NCBI GenBank assembly: GCA_016199025.1 | Contig: JACQHM010000020.1 | Location: forward strand, 1 to 8,004 | Direction of reading: 5' to 3' | Origin: Candidatus Methylomirabilota bacterium | Lineage (GTDB): Bacteria > Methylomirabilota > Methylomirabilia > Methylomirabilales > JACQHM01 | Length of the DNA stretch: 8,004 nucleotides | Part shown: positions 1 through 5,830 of the stretch, one piece after another | Layout: each line of letters opens with the position of its first letter | Numbering within the stretch: position 1 is the first letter of the stretch | The notes under the pieces: generated by a model | What the model was told of the DNA's origin: nothing | The model's database searches: none | What the model saw: only the letters and a program-made list of their open reading frames with translations | Position numbers and translations under genes: made by a program

Positions 1-2073
1 GACCCGCTCCCATCCCTCTTCAAGAGGCACCTTGCTCCAGGGCCTCCCTTTTCCGTCGGGCAGTTGGACATCAATGAAGGTCCGCTTGCAGTTGACGGGA
101 CACCAGCGGCACATTGTGTGCTCGTTGGTGGTGCTGGTATAGGTCAAGGATTCAATGGTGTCGAAGCCTCGAAACCGGGTGGGGAGGCCCTTCCGCCACC
201 ACTCAAAGGCACATAACGCCGCGCCGATGGCCCCCGCCTCCCCGGAGTAGGGGTGGACGACAATCTCGGCGTCTGGCACCTTGCTGGTGATGAAGTCCAC
301 CTGGGCCTTGACCACCGCCAGGTTCCGGTGGGTTCCCCCCTGGAGGACGAACTTCCTCCCCACAGCCCTTAAGTTTTGGAGCTGGCCGGCATAGATCCAC
401 ACATTGAGGGGCAACACCGAGGCCAGGGAGGCCATGATCTCCTCGGCCGACCACCCTTTTCGTTGCTGGTTCACAATGTCCGACTGGAGGAAGACGCCGC
501 AGCCCATCGCCAGGGTCGGCATGGCCTTGGCCCGAAAGGCTTTTTCGGCGTAGTCCTCCAGGGGGATGCCGTACCGTTCCGCGACCCCTTGCAGGAACGC
601 CCCGTTCCCGGAGGAACACTGCGAGTTCAGACGGAAGTCCGACACCGTGCCCTGCCGGAGGATCATGATCTTGACATCGCACCCTCCCACGTCACAGATC
701 ACGTCCGCATCAGGAAAAACGTGCAACGCTGCTGTGGCATGGGCCACCGTCTCCACCACCGCCACATCCGCCCCGAGGATGTCTTTGAGAAGATCCTTGC
801 CGTAGCCCGTGATCGCCAGCCCGCCCACATTGTGAAAGCCCGCCTCCTGGATCTGGCGAAAGAGGGCCTTTGCATCCTCGAGGGGGTTCCCCTTGGAGAG
901 AACATAACAGGTGAAGAGGAGCGCTTTCTCATGGGAGAGGACCACCGCCTTGGCGGTGGTGCTGCCAAAATCGCAGCCCACCAGCACGGGAACTTTTTGT
1001 TCCATACGGATCGCCTTGCCGGTGTTAGGATGCGGACCTGATCTTCCGTTCCCGTTTCCGTTCCCATTGGGGGCCCCATACTTCTTGAGGAAGCTGGACA
1101 GATCTTCCTTGCCGGCAATGAGTCCCTTAGCCCCCTCTTTGGCTTTTTGCTGGTGCTGCCCCTCCTCGATCCACCACTGGAGGGTTTGGGTCCCCTGATA
1201 GACCCCCACCCCCGGCGCTTCTCCCTTTCCAATCTCCACACAGCCCAGGCAGCCGTAATAGAGCGCGTCCGAGGGCACATGGATGAGGGATTCAGGCTCT
1301 CTTTCCTCCGGCAGGGGAACCCGCCTTTGGCCCCACAGATTGTTCAGGTGATGCCGCCAGGCCTCCTGAAGCCCCTTGAAAAAGAGGTTGGGCCCTCCCA
1401 GGAGCAGCACCTCCGGCATCGGGGTGTTTCCCTTGGTGAGCGTCGCAAGATTTTGATAGACCACCGCCTCGAACAGGCTGGCAATAATCTCCTCCACCGA
1501 CACGCCGGCCTTCACCAGGGTGTTGGCATCGGCCTCGGCAAAGATGCCGCACTTGGAGCTAATCTTGTGCAGGCTATACCCCGCATAGCCCATTTGGGAA
1601 AGGGTCTCCGACGGGATCTGGAGTTTCCGGGCCGTCTTTTCGATAAAGGTGCCCGTCCCGCCGCTACAGGCTGATTGCATATAGACCTGCTTGGTCCTCC
1701 CGGTCCCGGTCGGGGTGAAGAAGAGGGTCTTCATATCCTCTCCCCCGATCTCGGAGACAAACCTGACCTCAGGGTGGAGCCTTTCTACGGAGGCTGCGGC
1801 GGCGACCACCTCCTGGATGAATTTTCCGCCTACGAGAGGTGCGATCAGGCCGGCTCCTGAACCCGTGAAGAAGATCCTATCGCAGAGAGGGGTGAGCCCG
1901 CACTCGGACTCCATCCTGGTCAGGAACTCCAGCACCTTCTCGGCCTGTTTCGTATTGTGCCGTTGGTAGTCCCGCCACAGGATCTGGCCGTCCCTTCGGC
2001 GACGCTCAGGGCATGCTTCCACTAAAACGGCCTTGACAGTCGTAGAGCCCACATCCACCCCGACGATCTTCAT
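1..2073 (-). CDS. Tandem BadF/HgdC-type acyl-CoA dehydratase activase, C-terminus beyond window
   Basis: Open from ATG at 2073 to the window edge (691 codons, no stop). It carries two ASKHA ATPase domains of the BcrAD_BadFG/HgdC family. Domain 1 opens with GVDVGSTTVKAV (residues 5-16) and has ACSGGTGTF (C136) and KCGIFAEAD (C175). Domain 2 opens with GCDFGSTTAKAV (around 366-377) and has QCSSGNGAF (C486) and GCGVF (C525). A linker with Asn-Gly repeats (around 336-343) joins them, and CX2CX3C (C655, C658, C662) follows domain 2. In the family, ATP hydrolysis drives low-potential electron transfer from a bridging 4Fe-4S cluster to a dehydratase or reductase partner. Related fused proteins of about 1400 residues continue into DUF2229/HGD-D domains, so about half is probably missing here. 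The start overlaps the upstream dehydratase-like gene as ATGA, implying coupled translation. Residues 19-28 look like an inserted repeat. Family assignment is secure; the substrate system is unknown. Confidence 0.93.
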   Translation of the reverse strand, partial: MKIVGVDVGSTTVKAVLVEACPERRRRDGQILWRDYQRHNTKQAEKVLEFLTRMESECGLTPLCDRIFFTGSGAGLIAPLVGGKFIQEVVAAAASVERLHPEVRFVSEIGGEDMKTLFFTPTGTGRTKQVYMQSACSGGTGTFIEKTARKLQIPSETLSQMGYAGYSLHKISSKCGIFAEADANTLVKAGVSVEEIIASLFEAVVYQNLATLTKGNTPMPEVLLLGGPNLFFKGLQEAWRHHLNNLWGQRRVPLPEEREPESLIHVPSDALYYGCLGCVEIGKGEAPGVGVYQGTQTLQWWIEEGQHQQKAKEGAKGLIAGKEDLSSFLKKYGAPNGNGNGNGRSGPHPNTGKAIRMEQKVPVLVGCDFGSTTAKAVVLSHEKALLFTCYVLSKGNPLEDAKALFRQIQEAGFHNVGGLAITGYGKDLLKDILGADVAVVETVAHATAALHVFPDADVICDVGGCDVKIMILRQGTVSDFRLNSQCSSGNGAFLQGVAERYGIPLEDYAEKAFRAKAMPTLAMGCGVFLQSDIVNQQRKGWSAEEIMASLASVLPLNVWIYAGQLQNLRAVGRKFVLQGGTHRNLAVVKAQVDFITSKVPDAEIVVHPYSGEAGAIGAALCAFEWWRKGLPTRFRGFDTIESLTYTSTTNEHTMCRWCPVNCKRTFIDVQLPDGKGRPWSKVPLEEGWERV
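1990..2019 (-). repeat. REP-like repeat copy 2, inside the activase N-terminus
   Basis: On the minus strand it has the same GAAGC, TGCCCTGAGC and AAGGG elements as the copy at 3716-3745 (22 of 30 identical). It is translated in frame as EACPERRRRD, residues 19-28 of the activase. It falls where related activases pass straight from the first strand (KAVLV) to the next (DGQILW). An in-frame repeat insertion is the simplest reading. Confidence 0.5.
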
Positions 2074-3584
2074 CTTCCGCTCCTGTGGGCGAGGTGCAGG
2101 ATCAGGTTCGCGGCACATCCCACCACCCCGTCATGCGGGACCCGATAGGTTGCCTTTTTCATCTCCGGGTGAGCATCGAGATAGGACCGCGCTTTTTCCG
2201 TCGTAAGCCCTGTCCGGTGGAGCACCATTTCGTACTCGTGCTGCGCCCGCTTTTTGGCCTCGGTCAGGATCATCTGGCACCGGGAGAGGGCGTGCACCTC
2301 GGCATCGCCCTTGATCTCGAGGGGGGCGTACAGGAGATCCGGGTATTTCCCCAAGACGCCGGCCATCGCCCCGAGGCTCATCGTGTTGGGCATGCAGGAA
2401 TAGGGCGAGAGCTCGCACGTCATATGGGCCTTCTTGTGATGGTAGGCCCACAGGGCTTTCCCCACCAGCATATCGCCTTCCCCCCCTGAGAGGCGGCTAT
2501 GAAAATAGGGGGAGGCGAGTCTTCTCATCTCGTACTGGTCCGGCATCTCCCGCGGGATGTAGCCCAGGGCGGCTCGAAGCCGGTTGTACGTCCACCGAAA
2601 GAGCTTTTGCAGGCTTTTGACCGCGGCGATCTTCAGACGGACTGATTTGTCAATGCCGAGATAGTCCTCAAACCCCTGGACGTACCACCGCATCCAGTAA
2701 TCCAGCCAGACCGCAACCGCCGCCGGGTACACCTCGGCCCCCTCAGACTCCAACCATCGGTGGATGTTATAGTTTGGGTCGCCCTCCACGGTCTGGAGGT
2801 AGAATTCACCCGTGATTTTGACGATGGGCTTCACCTGGAGGCGATCCACCTCGATCCTTTCGAATTTTTTAGACACCTCCCGAAGGGCCTTCACAAAGGA
2901 ATCGGTCGTCAGGTGCCACAGGATCGCTCCCCACTTCTTCCCGCGATCAGGCCGGTTCCGGAAGATATCGTAGAGATACTCCACGCTCTCCTTCACGATC
3001 TGGTCCGTCTGCCCCGGGATCACCTCATAGGGCCTGACCTGATACTCTAGATCCTGCAAGACATCGGTGCAGAGGACTGCCCAGACCGCCCCTGTGGTGA
3101 AAGGGATGTTCATCTCCAGGCCATCGCCTGTGGTCGCCCCCTGGTCCATGCGGTCCTGGGCCAAGAGGAACAGGCGGAAGGATTCCATGCCTGTATTGCG
3201 GAGCGCCAACTCGTAACTCTGGTGGTATTGGCCAAACCGGCACGCCCCACAGGAGCCGGCCGTAAAGTACACGTATTTTTTTGCCACTTCGTCTTTCCCG
3301 ATGCGCTTGGCTTCCGAGCGGAGGAAGTTGGCGAGATTCCCCGTGGTGAAGCTGGTGGGGCAACACTGCCCGATATCCGCTAATTCCCGGCCGGTCAAGA
3401 GGTCCTCCTTGGTAGCGGTGGGGAGGACCTGGGCCTTATAGCCCCGGTTCTCAAAAACGCCCTGGAGGACCCGCTCGGCTCTCCAGTGGAGCCCGCCAAA
3501 GAGGATTGTGACGTGATCCCGTTCCTCTTTTGTAAAGGGCCTGGGGGTATACGCCCGGTATGGCTGAAGGGTTGCGGTTTCCAT
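2070..3584 (-). CDS. 2-hydroxyacyl-CoA dehydratase / DUF2229-like iron-sulfur protein
   Basis: A 504-residue cytoplasmic protein starting at ATG 3584 with AGGAG six bases upstream. Cysteine-rich signatures place it with the 2-hydroxyacyl-CoA dehydratase D-component/DUF2229 superfamily: GQCCPTSFTTGN (C74, C75), AGSCGACRFGQY (C112, C115), NYNIHRWLESEGAEV (from about 271), CELSPYSCMPNTM (C390, C397) and a late VVGCAANL (about C490). Relatives carry Fe-S clusters that accept an electron from an activase to do a difficult reduction or dehydration. Here the activase gene follows directly with a 4 bp overlap, so the two products are probably partners. Only one such subunit is visible, whereas classical dehydratases have two; the second may be the C-terminal part of the downstream activase. 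Whether it is a dehydratase, a double-cubane-type reductase or something else cannot be read from sequence. There is no signal peptide. Confidence 0.9.
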   Translation of the reverse strand: METATLQPYRAYTPRPFTKEERDHVTILFGGLHWRAERVLQGVFENRGYKAQVLPTATKEDLLTGRELADIGQCCPTSFTTGNLANFLRSEAKRIGKDEVAKKYVYFTAGSCGACRFGQYHQSYELALRNTGMESFRLFLLAQDRMDQGATTGDGLEMNIPFTTGAVWAVLCTDVLQDLEYQVRPYEVIPGQTDQIVKESVEYLYDIFRNRPDRGKKWGAILWHLTTDSFVKALREVSKKFERIEVDRLQVKPIVKITGEFYLQTVEGDPNYNIHRWLESEGAEVYPAAVAVWLDYWMRWYVQGFEDYLGIDKSVRLKIAAVKSLQKLFRWTYNRLRAALGYIPREMPDQYEMRRLASPYFHSRLSGGEGDMLVGKALWAYHHKKAHMTCELSPYSCMPNTMSLGAMAGVLGKYPDLLYAPLEIKGDAEVHALSRCQMILTEAKKRAQHEYEMVLHRTGLTTEKARSYLDAHPEMKKATYRVPHDGVVGCAANLILHLAHRSGR

Positions 3585-3660
3585 CGCTTTCTCCTCTCCC
3601 TCTCAACCTTCCCCCTTGAGGGGGGAGGGGACGGGTGGGGGTAGCGTCGTTCAACATCGG
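3585..3660 (-). repeat. GC-rich dispersed-type repeat in the dehydratase leader
   Basis: The leader of the dehydratase gene is purine/pyrimidine skewed (CTACCCCCACCCGTCCCC, then C-run, TCAA, G-run). It forms a short hairpin at 3607-3628 with five to nine pairs around a four-base loop. The motif, read as PTRPLPPQGG in one frame, resembles intergenic repeats common in many uncultured bacterial genomes. The ribosome binding site AGGAG (3591-3595) lies downstream of the hairpin. It is too weak and lacks a T-run for a terminator. I do not know if it acts in regulation. Confidence 0.45.
3591..3595 (-). promoter_or_regulatory. Ribosome binding site of the dehydratase-like gene
   Basis: AGGAG followed by a six-base spacer and ATG at 3584. 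This fixes the start, and no better in-frame start exists upstream. Confidence 0.75.
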
Positions 3661-3671
3661 TGGGGTGGCTA

Positions 3672-3695
3672 ACTAGACTGACATGTCAGTCTAGT
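3672..3695. promoter_or_regulatory. Perfect 24-bp palindrome, likely TetR-family operator
   Basis: The half-site ACTAGACTGACA is followed at once by its exact reverse complement, with no mismatch over 24 bp; symmetry stops at 3671/3696. Size, symmetry and the TGACATGTCA core are typical of TetR-family operators. It lies between the end of the tetR-like gene and the dehydratase gene, 88 bp before that gene's ATG, and four bases downstream of a TTGACA box. A bound repressor would cover the core promoter of the dehydratase-activase operon. Palindromy is seen; binding by the neighbouring TetR is inferred. Confidence 0.72.
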
Positions 3696-3705
3696 AGGGT
3701 GTCAA
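3677..3705 (-). promoter_or_regulatory. Possible promoter of the dehydratase-activase operon
   Basis: A perfect TTGACA (-35 like) lies at 3700-3705 on the minus strand, directly after the nine-T run. The expected -10 position falls inside the palindrome, where no good TATAAT match is present (GTCAGT at 17 bp spacing). So either the promoter is weak or needs an activator, or the start is elsewhere. The placement suits control through the palindrome. Confidence 0.35.
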
Positions 3706-3751
3706 AAAAAAATCAGCCCCTTTCGACTGGCTCAGGGCAGGCTTCGAAGGG
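3704..3751 (-). terminator. Likely rho-independent terminator overlapping the tetR end
   Basis: On the minus strand CCCTTCGA (3751-3744) can pair with TCGAAAGGG, with one bulged base, around a loop of about 18 bases. After the TGA stop (3713-3715) a run of nine T follows (3712-3704). The hairpin is inside the last codons of the tetR-like gene. The stem is short and the T-run begins several bases after it, so efficiency is uncertain. Confidence 0.5.
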
Positions 3752-4336
3752 CTCGACCAGAACCCCGCGAAGGCCGAACTCCAGGAGGCCGTCCACGACC
3801 GCCTTGATATCGAGGGCCGAAATCCGCTTCGAGGCGAGCTGCCCCATGACCTCTTTCATGCCTCCCAAAACACCATAGGCGACAATCCTTATCTCACACG
3901 GGCGGACCAGGCCCATCTCGATCCCTAATTTGAGTGCCCATTCGATCCGATCCGTCACCCTTTCATAGAAATGGTGAAGCGTTCGATCCAGCTCCTTATC
4001 CCACCCCACGGCGTGGTGGAACAGGATCTGGATCAGTCGGGGCTCCTCCAATGAAAAGGTGATGACCCTGGTCAGGTTAGCTCTGAGCTGCTCAAGGGGT
4101 GGAGGGTTCCCTTCTCCCAACGTAATGCTCTCAATCCGTCGGTCCAGCTCCTGGAGGAGGAATTCCAAGAGGCAAGTGAAGATGTGCCGCTTATTTTTGA
4201 AATAGAGGTAGAAGGTCCCCCTGGCGATTCCAGCCCCTTGGATGATGTCAGAGATGCTGGCCTTGTGAAACCCCTTTTTGGCGAAAACCTCTTTCGCGGA
4301 GTGGAAGACCTGCTCTCGCCGCCTCTCTTTTAGCAC
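3713..4336 (-). CDS. TetR/AcrR-family transcriptional regulator
   Basis: A 207-residue one-component repressor. The helix-turn-helix domain fills about residues 8-53: AKEVFAKKGFHKASISDI, then GAGIARGTFYLYFKNK (34-49), the hallmark recognition segment. The C-terminal helical part (about 60-195) would hold the ligand pocket and dimer interface. I chose GTG at 4336 because AAGGAG lies five bases upstream. An upstream in-frame TTG at 4399 is rejected since it is itself the -35 box of the promoter. The protein ends in EACPEPVERG, encoded by a repeat and probably not part of the ancestral fold. It sits between a lipid operon and a CoA-dehydratase operon, so an acyl-CoA or fatty-acid-like ligand is plausible, and the palindrome at 3672-3695 is a probable target. 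The ligand is not known. Confidence 0.93.
   Translation of the reverse strand: MLKERRREQVFHSAKEVFAKKGFHKASISDIIQGAGIARGTFYLYFKNKRHIFTCLLEFLLQELDRRIESITLGEGNPPPLEQLRANLTRVITFSLEEPRLIQILFHHAVGWDKELDRTLHHFYERVTDRIEWALKLGIEMGLVRPCEIRIVAYGVLGGMKEVMGQLASKRISALDIKAVVDGLLEFGLRGVLVEPFEACPEPVERG
3716..3745 (-). repeat. REP-like repeat copy 1, forming the TetR C-terminus
   Basis: On the minus strand this 30-base stretch contains the core TGCCCTGAGC flanked by GAAGC and AAGGG. It matches the copy at 1990-2019 in 22 of 30 positions. It encodes EACPEPVERG, the last residues of the TetR-like protein, a peptide typical of translated dispersed palindromic repeats. Together with bases up to 3751 it forms the hairpin of the proposed terminator. 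Confidence 0.6.
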
Positions 4337-4341
4337 CGTTT

Positions 4342-4347
4342 CTCCTT
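4342..4347 (-). promoter_or_regulatory. Ribosome binding site deciding the tetR GTG start
   Basis: AAGGAG with a five-base spacer to GTG at 4336. No comparable site precedes the longer TTG alternative. Confidence 0.75.
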
Positions 4348-4353
4348 CTGAAC

Positions 4354-4370
4354 ACTGACTATAGGTCAAC
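4354..4370. promoter_or_regulatory. Degenerate half-sites, possible autoregulatory operator
   Basis: ACTGAC, five bases, then GTCAAC overlaps the predicted tetR transcription start. It shares ACTGAC and GTCA with the perfect palindrome at 3672-3695, but the centre is three bases longer, so binding is doubtful. Confidence 0.25.
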
Positions 4371-4399
4371 CTTTTACTACGCGAGGGGGTCCCTGTCAA
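4371..4399 (-). promoter_or_regulatory. Sigma70-like promoter of the tetR-like gene
   Basis: TTGACA (4394-4399), a 17-base spacer, then TAAAAG (4371-4376), four of six matches to TATAAT. Predicted transcription start is near 4364, giving a leader of about 28 bases before GTG. Just downstream, ACTGAC (4354-4359) and GTCA (4365-4368) on the plus strand resemble half-sites of the 24-bp palindrome, with wider spacing. Confidence 0.55.
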
Positions 4400-4462
4400 T
4401 AGAAAAGAAGAACCGGTTCCTTGATACCTCGGGTGGAGTGCTGGTCGGATGGGAAGAAGCCT

Positions 4463-5830
4463 TTAGATCCCTTCGGTGGACCATTCCTCTCCCTGCTCAT
4501 AGAGCCGGAGGTAGGCCTCCTTCAGCTCTTCAAGCTGCCTGATCAGCTCCATCCGCTCCCGTCGGAGCTTCCTCAGCATCCGGTTGTGAGAGGCGAGGAG
4601 GAAGATGTACGAGAGCTTCTCCCAATAGCGCCCGATCCGCGCTCCGTAAGCCAGGGCAAAGAAGCCGGTCACGGGCAGACTCAAAAGATAGAGGACGGCC
4701 GGCCAGGTCCCAAGGGACGTTCCAATCAAAAAGGTCTGGATGGCATAGAACAGGGGGAAAAACAACGCGCCAGCCGCAAGCGTCACAGAGGCCCTTGCCT
4801 CTGTCCGCCCCGTGAACAACCACCTCATGATCCCCGTGAGCTTGTAAGGGAGGTAGTTGTTCAGGGTGCCGTAGAGGGCTGGAAGGAAGCCCAGCAGACC
4901 CAGGCCGAGGAACTTGAGGAGGTTCAGGGGGAGATCCTGCCGAGATATCCGCTCCTTCAACCGCACATCTTTGACGCCGAGTCTGTGGAGCTTCCGCTGA
5001 TATCTGGCAATGGCCTTTGACATCTGGGCGACGATCATCGGATGGGCCTGACTATAATAGCGGACCCCTTCGACCAGCTTCTGGCTCAGCTCCAAGGCCG
5101 AAAACCCTTGGTCCCCGTACGCTTGGAGCAACTCACCTTTGTAGAGCCCCTCCAGATCCTGGACCAGCTTTACCATCGCAGCCTCCGGGATATGGACCAC
5201 AAGTTTCTCCAGGCTTCTCTGGACGTCGGCGGTGAGCTGGTTGATGGCGGACCGAGGGTCGTGCTGGAAGGTTTCTCCATAGGTCCAGGCCCCAATCGGC
5301 CTTCCAAAGTTCACGAAGACACGACTCCGAAAGGTGGAGCGGTGTTCGAAGTTCAACCCGGCCGGGACGATGACGATGCCAGGCTTCCCCTGGTGTTGGG
5401 CCTCCGTCTCCAGGGCGATGTGAGCGACGCCGGTCTTCAGCCTCTTCACCATGGGGTCTGCGTGACTGAACCCCTCGGGGAAGATCCCGATGGCCCCCCC
5501 CTTCGAGAGGATGGCGGTGCAGGCTCGAAAGGTTTCCCGGTTCTTCGCCATCTGCCTGGGGTCGTCCTGGTGCCGGTAGATGGGGAGGACGCCGCTTCCC
5601 CTCAAGAAGAACGCAAAGAAAGGATACCTGAACAGGATACTGGCTGCCAAGAAATGGACCTCCCGTGGGACGACAGCCATGAGGACCAGAGGGTCCACCA
5701 TGGTGTTGGGGTGGTTGGCGGCAATGATCAGAGGCCCTTCTGGCGGGATCTGTTCGAGGCCGGCGACATCGATCCGGCGGAAGAAGAGCTGTAAGGCGAT
5801 CCTGGCGATCAAGCGGACGGTGCGGTACAC
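4463..5830 (-). CDS. PlsC/LPLAT-family acyltransferase with C-terminal membrane helices
   Basis: A 455-residue protein starting at GTG 5830, eight bases after GGAGGAGG; the start overlaps the upstream gene by 22 bp. The N-terminal acyltransferase domain has all four blocks: NHPNTMVDP (H40, D46), GVLPIYR (80-86), GIFPEGFSH (115-123) and IVPAGLNF (154-161). Such enzymes move an acyl chain from acyl-CoA or acyl-ACP to glycerol phosphate or a lysolipid at the membrane. The His-Asp spacing is one residue longer than the usual HX4D, which recalls the Sct1/Gpt2-like LPLAT group with NHPN..DP. After a helical region, three hydrophobic segments (about 304-323, 349-369, 377-396) and a charged, coiled-coil-like tail (about 403-450) follow. 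The length is well above the roughly 250 residues of simple PlsC. Substrate is not predictable, but its operon partner suggests phospholipid or neutral-lipid synthesis. Confidence 0.92.
   Translation of the reverse strand: MYRTVRLIARIALQLFFRRIDVAGLEQIPPEGPLIIAANHPNTMVDPLVLMAVVPREVHFLAASILFRYPFFAFFLRGSGVLPIYRHQDDPRQMAKNRETFRACTAILSKGGAIGIFPEGFSHADPMVKRLKTGVAHIALETEAQHQGKPGIVIVPAGLNFEHRSTFRSRVFVNFGRPIGAWTYGETFQHDPRSAINQLTADVQRSLEKLVVHIPEAAMVKLVQDLEGLYKGELLQAYGDQGFSALELSQKLVEGVRYYSQAHPMIVAQMSKAIARYQRKLHRLGVKDVRLKERISRQDLPLNLLKFLGLGLLGFLPALYGTLNNYLPYKLTGIMRWLFTGRTEARASVTLAAGALFFPLFYAIQTFLIGTSLGTWPAVLYLLSLPVTGFFALAYGARIGRYWEKLSYIFLLASHNRMLRKLRRERMELIRQLEELKEAYLRLYEQGEEWSTEGI

Noticed and set aside
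203..1860. Long open frames opposite or shifted against the activase gene
   Set aside because: The minus-strand frame from 2073 gives a continuous, motif-rich protein; the others are GC-rich shadows without recognisable motifs or start signals.
3607..3628. GC-rich hairpin in the dehydratase leader as a riboswitch or terminator
   Set aside because: Simple short stem with a mismatch on the transcribed strand, no T-run and no conserved riboswitch elements; better read as a dispersed repeat.
4337..4399. A longer TetR protein starting at TTG 4399
   Set aside because: The TTG is part of a TTGACA box with a matching -10; it has no ribosome binding site, while GTG 4336 has AAGGAG at the right distance.
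4410..4419. GAACCGGTTC palindrome after the lipid operon, considered as terminator or operator
   Set aside because: Only ten bases with no loop; a hairpin would be too short, and the following bases are not a clean T-run. Ten-base palindromes occur by chance.
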